42,824 nt of DNA from Eubacterium coprostanoligenes. Its GTDB lineage: Bacteria; Bacillota; Clostridia; Oscillospirales; Acutalibacteraceae. The position numbers and the translations under genes are program-made. Within the stretch, counting starts at the first letter, position 1. The number at the start of each line of letters is the position of its first letter. The stretch lies in the NCBI RefSeq assembly GCF_900167205.1, contig NZ_FUWW01000016.1, positions 1 to 42,824 on the forward strand, read 5' to 3'. The notes under the pieces were generated by a model, which was not told the DNA's origin, made no database searches, and saw nothing but the letters and a program-made list of their open reading frames with translations. Positions 35,047 to 42,824 of the stretch are shown here, in pieces.

Positions 35047-35121
35047 TAGACTTGTTTGTTACAAGAAAGTTGATTAAGCTTTTAAGGAGTAAAATATTTA
35101 TTATATAAAAGGGGCTTTATT

Positions 35122-36045
35122 ATGATAAAGAAAGAGTACACTTATAAAAGTGCTTCAGGCATTTGTGACATCAAGGCTTGGCAGTTCGCACCCGAGGGCG
35201 AAGTAAAGGCTGTTATTCAGATGCACCACGGTATGGCTGAACACACAAATAGGTATCGCAATTTTATTTCTGCGTTTACCGACAAGGGCTATGCAATTTT
35301 CATCAACGATATGCTCGGTCACGGTCAGTCTAATGACGACAAGGACCTGCTCGGCTATTTTGGTGACAAGGATGGCTACAAGAACATCCTTGCCGACGCA
35401 AAGGCTCTAACAGACATTGCGAAGAAAGAGTATCCTGACAAGAAGTTCCTTATTGCAGGTCACTCAATGGGCTCACTCATTATGAGATGCTACATCAACG
35501 AGTACGGCAACGATTTTGACGGCGCTGTGTTCATCGGCACGGCAGGACCTACGCCTATTGCAAAAGCAGGTATTCCTATTATGAAGGTTGTTGCCGCACT
35601 CAAGGGCAAAAAGCATCACAGCAAGTTTCTCAACAATATTTCACTCGGTGCATACGACAAGCCGTTTGAGCACAGAACTCACTATGATTGGGGTATGAGA
35701 GATACAAAAGAGGTTGACGAATATGTTGCAGACCCGCTTTGTGGATTTCTCTTTACAGTTGCAGGCTTTATGGATTTGAGCCAGCTAACAATTCAGTGCA
35801 ACGAGGACAGATGGTTCAACAATGTTGCAAAGGATAAGCCGGTTCTTTTGATGTCGGGCGATATGGACCCTGTCGGAAATTACGGCAAGGGCGTAAAGGA
35901 AGTTTATCAAAAACTTCTTGACACAGGTCACAAAAATGTCACCCTCAAACTTTATCCGGAGGCTCGCCACGAGATTCTCAATGAGATTAACAAGCAAGAG
36001 GTTTATGACGATTTAGATAAATGGATTGAGGAGAATGTTCTTTGA
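35122..36045 (+). CDS. Alpha/beta hydrolase, monoacylglycerol lipase / lysophospholipase-like
   Basis: A 307-residue cytoplasmic hydrolase of the serine aminopeptidase S33 / MGL type. The oxyanion segment MHHGMAEHTNRY is near 34-45, the nucleophile is Ser in GHSMGS near 112-117, the acid is Asp in SGDMDPVG and the base is His in EARHEILNE. The cap region contains THYDWGMRDTKEVDEY, common in this group. The substrate is probably a glycerol or lysophospholipid ester. AAGGGG precedes the ATG. It overlaps tatD by four bases, which may be only compaction. Confidence 0.87.
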   Translation: MIKKEYTYKSASGICDIKAWQFAPEGEVKAVIQMHHGMAEHTNRYRNFISAFTDKGYAIFINDMLGHGQSNDDKDLLGYFGDKDGYKNILADAKALTDIAKKEYPDKKFLIAGHSMGSLIMRCYINEYGNDFDGAVFIGTAGPTPIAKAGIPIMKVVAALKGKKHHSKFLNNISLGAYDKPFEHRTHYDWGMRDTKEVDEYVADPLCGFLFTVAGFMDLSQLTIQCNEDRWFNNVAKDKPVLLMSGDMDPVGNYGKGVKEVYQKLLDTGHKNVTLKLYPEARHEILNEINKQEVYDDLDKWIEENVL

Positions 36046-36809
36046 TTTACAAAAACATTTTTGACACACATTCTCACTATGACGATGAGGCTTTTGACAG
36101 CGACCGTGATGAACTGATTTTGTCGCTCAAGGATAAAGGCGTTGTCGGTGTTGTCAGCTGTGGATGTGATGTTCCGTCAACGGCAGCAAACCGTGATTTG
36201 GCACATAAATTTGATGATTTTTACTTTGCGGCAGGTTTTCATCCCGAAAATTTGGAGGAATATGGCATTGACGATTTGAGCCTCCTCGATGAATATTTGA
36301 GTGATGAAAAGTGCGTTGCAGTTGGCGAAATCGGACTTGATTATCATTGGATGGAATCAACCAAGGAAAAGCAAAAGGCTTTTTTTGAAGCACAGATTGA
36401 GATTGCCAAGAACAACGATTTGCCTGTGATTGTGCACGACAGAGAAGCACACGGCGATACTCTCGATATTCTTAAAGCAACCAAGCCAAAAGGCGTTTTG
36501 CATTGCTTTTCGGGTTCAAAAGAGATGGCAAGGGAGATTATCAAGCTGGATATGTACATCGGCTTGAATGGCGTTGCAACATTCAAAAATGCACGCAAAA
36601 GCCTTGAAGTTGTCAAAGAAATTCCGCTTGACCGCTTGGTGCTTGAAACGGATTGTCCGTATCTTGCACCCGAACCGCACAGAGGCAAACGCAACGACTC
36701 GTCCTACATTCCGTTTATTGCCGAACGAATAGGCGAAGTGCTCGGAATGTCGGTACAGGAAGTCCTTGACCAAACCTGCCAAAATGCCAAAAAATTGTAT
36801 AATATTTAA
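36042..36809 (+). CDS. tatD: TatD-family metal-dependent DNase
   Basis: A 255-residue TIM-barrel hydrolase of the TatD family, with 3'-5' DNase activity and a role in DNA repair or tRNA/DNA quality control in studied members. Metal ligands are visible in DTHSHYDD, GEIGLDYHW, VIVHDREAH, HCFSGS and ETDCPYLAP. The start is TTG at 36042, overlapping the previous stop (TTGA), with GAGGAG about nine bases upstream. No other in-frame ATG would retain the essential DTHSH motif, so the TTG is well supported. Confidence 0.93.
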   Translation: MIYKNIFDTHSHYDDEAFDSDRDELILSLKDKGVVGVVSCGCDVPSTAANRDLAHKFDDFYFAAGFHPENLEEYGIDDLSLLDEYLSDEKCVAVGEIGLDYHWMESTKEKQKAFFEAQIEIAKNNDLPVIVHDREAHGDTLDILKATKPKGVLHCFSGSKEMAREIIKLDMYIGLNGVATFKNARKSLEVVKEIPLDRLVLETDCPYLAPEPHRGKRNDSSYIPFIAERIGEVLGMSVQEVLDQTCQNAKKLYNI

Positions 36810-36816
36810 AATGACA

Positions 36817-36853
36817 AAGCGACACTTCTGTAATGGAAGCGTCGCTTATTTTT
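36817..36853. terminator. Terminator between tatD and the SIS gene
   Basis: AAGCGACACTTC (36817-36828) pairs with GAAGCGTCGCTT (36836-36847) with one mismatch and is followed by ATTTTT. It overlaps the 3' edge of the convergent SIS gene. Confidence 0.82.
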
Positions 36854-37910
36854 ACGCCGATTGATCGGAATTGGATATTGAAATGGTGTTCACTTCAAGT
36901 TCCAGGATTGTTTGCTGAAGCACGGTTGCAAGTGTGATGGGGTTGAACAGCGGAATGCTGTCGTCAACCGTCACTGTGCCGTCTGTGATTTCGCAGTCGT
37001 GCGCAATGTTTTTGGTTGTATAAATTATCGTGTCGGCGCAGGAATATTTGATTGCGTCAATGTACGGCATAACAATCGGAGTTGATGCGCTGTTGCTGAC
37101 AATCGGCACAATCAATGTGTTTTTCAGCTCAAGACAGCTTTGTGCAATGTCGTATATCGGCAGAGCAAAGGCGGTTTTCCCGGCAATCAGCCTGAATTTT
37201 TCCGCAACCGCTTGTGCCAACGCTTCGTCCGTTGAATATCCGCAAAACACTATGTTGTCAAATTTGCCGATGAAATCAGCGACATTTTGCAATTCTTTTT
37301 CGCTGTTAGGTGTGAATGACAGCTTGCCCGGAAGCATTTGGGCAAGTCGGAGCGAAACGCTCGTATTGATTTTTGACATACACCCGAGTGCTTCGCCGAG
37401 ATACATTGAAAGCATTGCTACAGCAAGGTATTCGTTTTGGAATGTGCACAGGCTCGTGTCGCAATCGGTGAGGTGTACCTTGCTTTTGCACATTTTTGCA
37501 ATGGTCGAGTCTTTTGCGGTCACCGCCACAACTTTTGCGCTGTTGCCCATTGCGCGCTTCACCGCCGAGATTGTGTCGGCATTTTCTCCGCTTTGCGATA
37601 TTGCTATGACAAGTGCATCACGGTACAGCACCCCTCTTGTGCCTTTTAGCAATGCCGAGGGTATCGCATAGGTCGGCAGGTCGGTGAGCATTTCGGTGTT
37701 GTGCGCCATTGCCTGTGCGGTGTAAAACGATTGCCCCGAGCCTGTTAGAATTATTTCCGACAGGCCTTTTATTGCGTGTCTGCTCATTTTCAATGTCGGC
37801 AAAACGAGTTTGTCTTTCTGTATCACTTCGTCCAAAAATCTTCTTATCGACTGCGCAATTTCGCTTATGTCGTTTTCGTACAAATTGCTGATTCCCAAGT
37901 TATCAGTCAT
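36852..37910 (-). CDS. Tandem SIS-domain protein, GlmS isomerase-domain-like
   Basis: A 352-residue protein with two sugar isomerase (SIS) domains. The first (about 45-190) has LTGSGQSFYTAQA and the phosphosugar loop SQSGENADT, close to the GlmS SQSGETADT. The second (about 205-340) has FCGYSTDEALAQAVAEKFR, IYDIAQS and a SNSAS loop. No glutaminase domain is present and the GlmS C-terminal catalytic tail is not obvious. It may be a phosphosugar deaminase, isomerase or sensor. Its ATG directly abuts the spoIIE stop (TGAATG), with GGAG inside spoIIE as ribosome site, so it is co-expressed with spoIIE. Confidence 0.8.
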   Translation of the reverse strand: MTDNLGISNLYENDISEIAQSIRRFLDEVIQKDKLVLPTLKMSRHAIKGLSEIILTGSGQSFYTAQAMAHNTEMLTDLPTYAIPSALLKGTRGVLYRDALVIAISQSGENADTISAVKRAMGNSAKVVAVTAKDSTIAKMCKSKVHLTDCDTSLCTFQNEYLAVAMLSMYLGEALGCMSKINTSVSLRLAQMLPGKLSFTPNSEKELQNVADFIGKFDNIVFCGYSTDEALAQAVAEKFRLIAGKTAFALPIYDIAQSCLELKNTLIVPIVSNSASTPIVMPYIDAIKYSCADTIIYTTKNIAHDCEITDGTVTVDDSIPLFNPITLATVLQQTILELEVNTISISNSDQSA

Positions 37911-40022
37911 TCAGTTTCGCTCCAATCTTGCAAAAATTATACTCATATCGTCTGCTTTTTTGTCTTTCATTTCTTCTTTTGCCCTGTTCAAAATGTAGTC
38001 TGCACCATCTTGCACGCCACTTGGCATAGTTGCAATTGTGTCACGCAGCCATCTTTCGCCAAGGTCGGTTATGCCGTCACTCATCAAAATTATGCTGTCG
38101 CCAAGGCTCAAAACCGCTGTTCGTTTTGCAAATTCTATGCCTCGCAAAATCCCTGCCGGCATAGAGGTCAGCTCGCACTTCGTCAGTCTGCCGTCTTTGA
38201 TGATGTAGCTTGCAGGCGCACCTGCCTTGAACAGCTCGCACTTTCCCGTAAAAAGATCGATGTTTGCAATGTCAAGTGTTGCAAGGCTTTCATCATTGGA
38301 TTTGACAAGCAGGGCAGAGTTGACGATTTTCAGCGCCGAATCAAAGCCGAAACCCGAATTGATGAGCTTTGACAAAAGTCCCGCACCCATTGCGCCGTCA
38401 AGTGCCGCCCGACTGCCTTTGCCCATTCCGTCACTTATAATAAGTATGGAATGTCCTTTGCTGTCGTTGATAATTTTCACCGTGTCACCGCACAGTTCGC
38501 CCTCTGCGCTGAATTGTGCAAAGCCGACTTCAAGCGAATAATTCGGCTTTTCGGAAAAAGAAAGCATACTTTCGTTTTTGAAGTTTGTGATTCTGCCCGT
38601 GTCAAAATATCGGTTGCAGATTTTGCCTATTTCGTTTTTCAGTTCGATTCCCGTCAATTCCGCACTTGATGACGAAAGCAGAATTTCAACCCTCATTCTG
38701 CCGTATTTGTCCACTATTGCGGAAATGTTTGTTGGATAAATTTCGTATTCGCCGAGCAGTCGCCTGATTTTGTTGCTTGCGTTGCCGTCAAAGATTTCTG
38801 CCTCGTCAAATTCCTTTGCAAGGTCGTTCAACATACCGGATATTGAAATAAATTGGTCGGAGGCGACCATACGGATTTGGTTCGTTTTTTCAAGAATAAT
38901 CTCCCTCGTGATGTATTCGGTGTCGGTCATTGTGTCACGCATTGCCTCGTTTTGTCTGCGTGTCACATCGTTTATTCGTTCTCGCACTTCGTCCACGCTG
39001 TCCGATATTGCCGACATTGCGTTGGATGCAAATCGCAGTTTAAGCACAAGATTTTGTCGCAGAGTGCCGTCCGGCGGTAGGTCTGTTCCGATGTCAAAAA
39101 ACTTTTCGATTTTGTCGGTTATCCCTGTAGGCATCAGCACGAAAATCAGCGAGCCGATTATTCCGTCAAGGAACAGCGACAACCCCACTTCTTCGCCTGT
39201 GGCAATTGAAAAGAAAGTGATTGACGCCAAAAAAGCTCCTGCCGTGCCGAATATCGAAGCGCTCGAAAACAATCCTGCAACGAGCGTTGAAAATCCGAAA
39301 GCACCGCATAAAAACAACGCTTCTTTGCTGTAAACTCCAAGCACAAATCCGAGTGACAGTGCCAAAATCATTCCGAGCCGTTCACCTGCATAGTAGGTGG
39401 CGGTCAGCACCAAAACAACGGCTATAATTCTTATCGGATAAAGTCGCCAAATTGCCACATTGCCGAGGCTCAAAAACAATGTCGACACGGATATAATTAT
39501 GTATGCAAGTTCAGAAATCGGCAGTGCTTTGAATCTCATTTGGCGAAGATTTGCGTTTATTCCTTTGTAGTAGCAGTAGGTTACGCCTGCACTCAGCATC
39601 GTTTCTGCCAAGAGGAGAAAATATGCATCACTGCTTGATGAAAGCCTGATGTTTACAAATATTCCCGTTGAAAGAATTGACACCGTGCCGATGATAATTG
39701 AAAACAGCGGATTGTGGTATGCGTCAAGCAGTTCAATCAAAAATGCACCGAGCGCCGTCAAAATCACTGCGCACATATATCGGATGTTTTGTGCGTTGAA
39801 CCCTGTCAGCAGATAGCCGATTACAGCCCCGAGTGCCGAAAATATGTAGCCTTTTTTTCGAGCCGAAGCGGTCAGCGCCACACCAAACGGCTTCAGTCCG
39901 CCGATTGCCGAGCCGAACGAGGTTATCAGCCCTGCGAAAAAATATCCTGCAAATATTCCTGCTCTTTTCAGCACCTCGCTTTTCATATTCTCCTCTAACC
40001 TTTTCTTGATTTTAACTTCCAT
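37911..40022 (-). CDS. spoIIE: Stage II sporulation protein E
   Basis: A 703-residue membrane phosphatase. About ten membrane helices occupy residues 20-320. A central domain (about 330-490) follows, and then a PP2C-type phosphatase domain (about 495-703) with SDGMGKGSRAA, GAPASYIIKDG, LMSDGITD and the closing DDMSIIFARL. In Bacillus it dephosphorylates SpoIIAA to release sigma-F in the forespore and joins FtsZ at the polar septum. It is shorter than the B. subtilis protein (over 800 residues), mainly between the membrane and phosphatase parts. The start at 40022 has AGAGG five bases upstream; 39986 is an alternative. No spoIIA genes are in the window. Confidence 0.93.
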   Translation of the reverse strand: MEVKIKKRLEENMKSEVLKRAGIFAGYFFAGLITSFGSAIGGLKPFGVALTASARKKGYIFSALGAVIGYLLTGFNAQNIRYMCAVILTALGAFLIELLDAYHNPLFSIIIGTVSILSTGIFVNIRLSSSSDAYFLLLAETMLSAGVTYCYYKGINANLRQMRFKALPISELAYIIISVSTLFLSLGNVAIWRLYPIRIIAVVLVLTATYYAGERLGMILALSLGFVLGVYSKEALFLCGAFGFSTLVAGLFSSASIFGTAGAFLASITFFSIATGEEVGLSLFLDGIIGSLIFVLMPTGITDKIEKFFDIGTDLPPDGTLRQNLVLKLRFASNAMSAISDSVDEVRERINDVTRRQNEAMRDTMTDTEYITREIILEKTNQIRMVASDQFISISGMLNDLAKEFDEAEIFDGNASNKIRRLLGEYEIYPTNISAIVDKYGRMRVEILLSSSSAELTGIELKNEIGKICNRYFDTGRITNFKNESMLSFSEKPNYSLEVGFAQFSAEGELCGDTVKIINDSKGHSILIISDGMGKGSRAALDGAMGAGLLSKLINSGFGFDSALKIVNSALLVKSNDESLATLDIANIDLFTGKCELFKAGAPASYIIKDGRLTKCELTSMPAGILRGIEFAKRTAVLSLGDSIILMSDGITDLGERWLRDTIATMPSGVQDGADYILNRAKEEMKDKKADDMSIIFARLERN

Positions 40023-40053
40023 ATTTGCCTCTTTTTGTTGTTATTTCTCCTGC

Positions 40054-40087
40054 ATTATATGGCAGTTTGTACAAAAAATATGTCGCA
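40054..40087 (-). promoter_or_regulatory. spoIIE promoter with possible Spo0A box
   Basis: On the minus strand TATAAT is at 40059-40054, and GCGACA lies 21 bases further upstream (40086-40081). The plus strand reads TGTCGCA at 40081-40087, six of seven matches to the Spo0A box TGTCGAA. The B. subtilis spoIIE and spoIIG promoters have a similarly long spacer with 0A boxes over the -35. A single box with a mismatch is weak evidence. Confidence 0.45.
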
Positions 40088-40110
40088 ATAGGTCATTGGC
40101 TAAAAATAGG

Positions 40111-40139
40111 TTGAAATATATTTGCTGTTGTGATAGAAT
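40111..40139 (+). promoter_or_regulatory. Promoter of the ABC-F gene
   Basis: TTGAAA (40111-40116) and TAGAAT (40134-40139) are 17 bases apart, with TGA before the -10 (extended -10). The leader is about 30 bases with AAAGGTGAGG ahead of the ATG. Confidence 0.78.
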
Positions 40140-40177
40140 ATTGTGGATTTTAGATATTAGAAAGGTGAGGGATAGAT

Positions 40178-41785
40178 ATGATTTCAGCAAATGATATTTC
40201 CGTTCAGTTTGGCGGTCGCTCTTTGTTTGAGAGAGTAAATGTCGCCTTTACACCGGGCAACTGCTATGGTATTATCGGTGCAAACGGCGCAGGCAAGTCA
40301 ACATTTTTGAAGGTGCTCAGCGGTGACCTTGAACCGTCAAAGGGTGAGATTCACATCACTCCGGGCGAGCGTCTTTCCGTGTTGAAGCAGGACCACTTTG
40401 CTTATGATGAATACGAGGTTGTTCGCACAGTTCTTATGGGCAACCCAAGACTTATTGAGATTATGGAGGAAAAGGATGCTCTTTATGCAAAAGAGGATTT
40501 TTCCGAGGAAGACGGCGTAAAGGCAGGCGAACTTGAAGCAGAATTTGCCGACCTTGACGGTTGGAACGCAGAGAGTGATGCAGAATTTATGCTCAACAAA
40601 TTGGGTGTTCCTGATGAGTTCCATTATCTCAAAATGGCGGAGCTTCCGTCAGATATGAAGGTTAAGGTGCTTCTTGCACAGGCATTGTACGGCAATCCTG
40701 ACATCCTTCTTCTTGACGAGCCTACCAACCACCTTGATTTGACAGCAATCAGCTGGCTTGAAAATTTCCTTTTGGATTTTGAAAATACGGTTATCGTTGT
40801 ATCTCACGACCGTCACTTCTTAAATAAGGTATGTACTCACATCTGTGATGTTGACTACGGCAAGATTACTCTTTATACAGGTAACTATGATTTCTGGTAC
40901 GAATACACCCAGATGCGTCAGCGTCAGGCAAGAGACCAAAACAAGAAGAATGAGCAGAAGATTAAGGAATTGCAGGACTTCATCAACCGTTTCTCTGCAA
41001 ATGCCGCAAAGTCAAAGCAGGCAACTTCTCGTAAGAAACAGCTTGATGCTCTTGAAATGATTGAGATGCCTGTTTCATCTCGCCGTTTCCCGTATGTTGA
41101 TTTTAAGCCGGACAGAGAATGTGGCAACGATTTGCTCCGTGTTGACCATTTGACAAAGACAATCGGCGACCGCAAGGTGCTTGATGACATCAGCTTTGTT
41201 ATCCATCCAAGAGAAAAGGTTGCTTTTGTCGGCTCCGATGTTGTTGCAAAGACAACACTTTTCAAAATTATTATGGGCGAGCTTGAGCCTGATGAGGGTA
41301 GCTTCAAGTGGGGTGTAACAACTTCTCAAAGCTATTTCCCAAGCGACAACAGCAGTTATTTTGACGGCGTTGACCTCACGCTTGTTGACTGGCTCAGACA
41401 GTACACAACCGAGCAACTCGAGGCAGACATCAGGGGTTGGCTCGGCAGAATGTTGTTCTCCGGTGACGAAGCGCTCAAAAAGGCAAATGTTTTGTCCGGT
41501 GGTGAAAGAGTTAGATGTATGCTCTGTAAGATGATGCTTTCGGGTGCAAATGTTCTCATTTTTGACGAACCGACCAACCACCTCGACCTTGAATCTATCG
41601 CAGCACTCAACAACGGTCTTATCCGTTATCCAGAAACTGTACTCTTCACTTCTCACGACCATCAGTTTGTTGAAACCGTGGCAGACAGAATTATCGAGAT
41701 TTCGGGCAATACCTACATTGACCGCAAGGGAAGTTATGACGAGTTCCTTTCTACATTTGACGAGGAACAACTTAAACATTTATAA
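40178..41785 (+). CDS. ABC-F family ATPase (YkpA/YbiT-like)
   Basis: A 535-residue soluble protein with two ABC ATPase domains and no membrane segments, so a ribosome-acting ABC-F factor rather than a transporter. Domain 1 (about 1-245) has Walker A GANGAGKST, Walker B ILLLDEPTNHLD and the switch SHDRHFL. A charged P-site linker (about 245-300, QRQARDQNKKNEQKIKEL) follows. Domain 2 (about 315-535) has the signature LSGGERVR, Walker B VLIFDEPTNHLD and SHDHQF. Domain 1 has LPSDM in place of LSGGE, and domain 2 has GSDVVAKTT in place of the normal GxxGxGKT. These two defects face each other in one composite ATP site. It is a single-gene unit with a terminator. Confidence 0.92.
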   Translation: MISANDISVQFGGRSLFERVNVAFTPGNCYGIIGANGAGKSTFLKVLSGDLEPSKGEIHITPGERLSVLKQDHFAYDEYEVVRTVLMGNPRLIEIMEEKDALYAKEDFSEEDGVKAGELEAEFADLDGWNAESDAEFMLNKLGVPDEFHYLKMAELPSDMKVKVLLAQALYGNPDILLLDEPTNHLDLTAISWLENFLLDFENTVIVVSHDRHFLNKVCTHICDVDYGKITLYTGNYDFWYEYTQMRQRQARDQNKKNEQKIKELQDFINRFSANAAKSKQATSRKKQLDALEMIEMPVSSRRFPYVDFKPDRECGNDLLRVDHLTKTIGDRKVLDDISFVIHPREKVAFVGSDVVAKTTLFKIIMGELEPDEGSFKWGVTTSQSYFPSDNSSYFDGVDLTLVDWLRQYTTEQLEADIRGWLGRMLFSGDEALKKANVLSGGERVRCMLCKMMLSGANVLIFDEPTNHLDLESIAALNNGLIRYPETVLFTSHDHQFVETVADRIIEISGNTYIDRKGSYDEFLSTFDEEQLKHL

Positions 41786-41792
41786 GCAAAAT

Positions 41793-41830
41793 AAAAGACT
41801 GTAAGTTCGTTGCTTACAGTCTTTTTTACA
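41793..41830 (+). terminator. ABC-F gene terminator
   Basis: AAAAGACTGTAAG (41793-41805) pairs with CTTACAGTCTTTT (41813-41825) around a seven-base loop, with further T residues. The A-rich side also allows use by the convergent CHAP gene. Confidence 0.88.
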
Positions 41831-41870
41831 TATTAACGATTTAGTTTAATGATTTTGTTTTTAGTTTGTT

Positions 41871-42572
41871 TTATCTGTTTGTGCTCAATTTGTCCGCCAA
41901 TGTTAAAACAGGTGGTTCGATTTGTTCCTCGCTGTTTTCTTCAATGCTTCTTGTTGCAAGGGCAAATTGATTTTGCACATCAACGGTGCGTGCTCTTTCG
42001 GTTATAATTTTGTCCGAATTTTGATTTGTCGCATTAAGGAGCTTTTCCTCCAACTCTTTTGTTACACCGCCGTTGTAGGTGTAAATGTAGCCGTAAAAAG
42101 TTTGCCCGTAGTGCGATGAGAGAGTTTTGTAGGTTACTGTGTTGAAATATCTCCCACGCCAATGTGATTCTGAAAGGGTGATGCCGTTTTCGTCAATGGC
42201 TTCAACTACTGCAACATGTCTGCTCCAGCAGGCAACTGCGCCGAGCTTTGGCTCACTGCCGTATTCGTAGTAGCCGTTTGATTTGTTGATGAAATACCAA
42301 TCACCGGCACTGCCGTGGGTGATAAGCGGTGCTTCACCGTTCATTTCGTAAATTCTGCCGTAGGCATATGCCACACAGTTTGGCATACCCGAGCCAACCT
42401 GAAAATAACGGTTAAGCTCTCTGTTGTAATATGCACTTGATGAGCTTGGCGCTGTTAAACGAGGCTCGTAGGTGCTGTCGTCTGCATAGCAAAGTGCAGG
42501 TGTGATGAGCGATAATATGAAACTCATAACTATTACAAATGGAATTATAAGCAGGGTTTTCTTCTTAGTCAT
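41871..42572 (-). CDS. Secreted CHAP-domain cell-wall hydrolase
   Basis: A 233-residue exported protein. A basic N-terminus and hydrophobic stretch ending PALCYA (about 1-31) form a signal peptide. A CHAP domain (about 45-165) follows, with the nucleophile Cys in MPNCVAYAYGR, the base His in SRHVAVVEAI and the SESHWRGRYF block. CHAP enzymes cut peptidoglycan as amidases or endopeptidases; which bond is not clear here. A C-terminal tail of ~65 residues (KELEEKLLNATNQN onward) is helical or disordered and has no binding repeat. AAGGAAGG precedes the ATG. WalR-like repeats lie upstream. Confidence 0.87.
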   Translation of the reverse strand: MTKKKTLLIIPFVIVMSFILSLITPALCYADDSTYEPRLTAPSSSSAYYNRELNRYFQVGSGMPNCVAYAYGRIYEMNGEAPLITHGSAGDWYFINKSNGYYEYGSEPKLGAVACWSRHVAVVEAIDENGITLSESHWRGRYFNTVTYKTLSSHYGQTFYGYIYTYNGGVTKELEEKLLNATNQNSDKIITERARTVDVQNQFALATRSIEENSEEQIEPPVLTLADKLSTNR

Positions 42573-42700
42573 AGATACCTTCCTTTTTCTTTGGCGAAAA
42601 TAAAAATTTATTCTCGCTTTTTGATGATTACGAAAATCAATGTTTTCGATTCAACTCGCTTAATATGTACTTGTTTGTGTTGCTTCGACACGACATTAAC

Positions 42701-42706
42701 ATTATA
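42701..42706 (-). promoter_or_regulatory. Extended -10 promoter of the CHAP gene
   Basis: The minus strand reads TGG then TATAAT (42706-42701). No good -35 is present 16-18 bases upstream (TAGATT at best), which suggests dependence on an activator. The leader is about 120 bases. The 42573-42700 stretch holds no other gene. Confidence 0.65.
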
Positions 42707-42721
42707 CCAAATGTGACATTT

Positions 42722-42778
42722 TGTAATCTATGTTAAAAATATACAACAGATTTGTAACCTTTATGTAACTTTTGTAAC
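42722..42778. promoter_or_regulatory. WalR-like direct repeats upstream of the CHAP gene
   Basis: On the plus strand TGTAAC (42753-42758), five bases, TGTAAC (42764-42769) exactly fits the WalR/YycF pattern TGTWAH-N5-TGTWAH. A third TGTAAC is at 42773-42778, and TGTAAT (42722-42727) with TGTTAA (42731-42736) lie over the -35 region. WalRK controls cell-wall hydrolases in Firmicutes, and the target gene is one. Confidence 0.6.
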
Positions 42779-42824
42779 TTTTTACAAAATTTTGCTATTT
42801 TACTTGACAAAAGCAGGAGATTTG

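Overview
The window reads as a chromosomal segment of a low-GC, spore-forming, anaerobic Clostridia-type Firmicute, most like gut Oscillospirales/Ruminococcaceae. The pointers are a Cys2 Ntn choloylglycine hydrolase, a class III (oxygen-sensitive) ribonucleotide reductase with its activase, SpoIIE, DivIVA-like and T-box elements, archaeal-type ProRS, strong AGGAGG ribosome sites and sigma-A type promoters. The genus is inference only. I see no prophage, insertion sequence, CRISPR array or rRNA.

Layout. 1-2.7 kb: a dispersed hairpin-rich repeat, tRNA-Leu(CAA) with a perfect consensus promoter, a bile-salt-hydrolase-like gene, a second repeat copy, and galE converging on it. 2.7-4.3 kb: proS. 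4.4-11 kb: the F-type ATP synthase operon in the order B-E-F-(H-A fusion)-G-D-C. 11-18 kb: a GtrA-like membrane protein, then a tight gltX-glnS-typA-hemW run. 18-21.6 kb: gap, nrdG (convergent), and a polysaccharide pyruvyl transferase-like gene with a second GtrA-like gene. 21.6-24.1 kb: a T-box leader (probable leucine specifier CUC) controlling a CstA-family transporter, then a third repeat copy. 24-26.3 kb: a two-component system. 26.3-29.8 kb: nrdD behind two NrdR-like boxes, and a DivIVA-like coiled-coil protein. 29.9-36.8 kb: a rhodanese-TtcA fusion, a DUF218 protein, trmN6-rsmI-radical SAM, a frameshifted mscL, a monoacylglycerol-lipase-like hydrolase and tatD. 36.8-42.6 kb: spoIIE with a coupled SIS-domain gene, an ABC-F ATPase, and a secreted CHAP-domain hydrolase behind WalR-like direct repeats.

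How the genes work together. Most of the window is core metabolism and translation: ATP synthesis, glycolysis, three aminoacyl-tRNA synthetases, tRNA and rRNA modification, and anaerobic dNTP synthesis. The cell envelope and sporulation are represented by GalE, the pyruvyl transferase-like protein, the GtrA proteins, the CHAP hydrolase and SpoIIE.

The most unusual points are: (1) a single open frame joining ATP synthase subunits delta and alpha, with an in-frame GTG where a free alpha could begin; (2) a dispersed structured element that fills two intergenic spaces between convergent genes almost exactly from stop codon to stop codon; (3) a leucine-type T-box on a CstA-family transporter; (4) an apparently leaderless trmN6 mRNA; (5) an ABC-F protein whose two sequence defects fall in the same composite ATP site.
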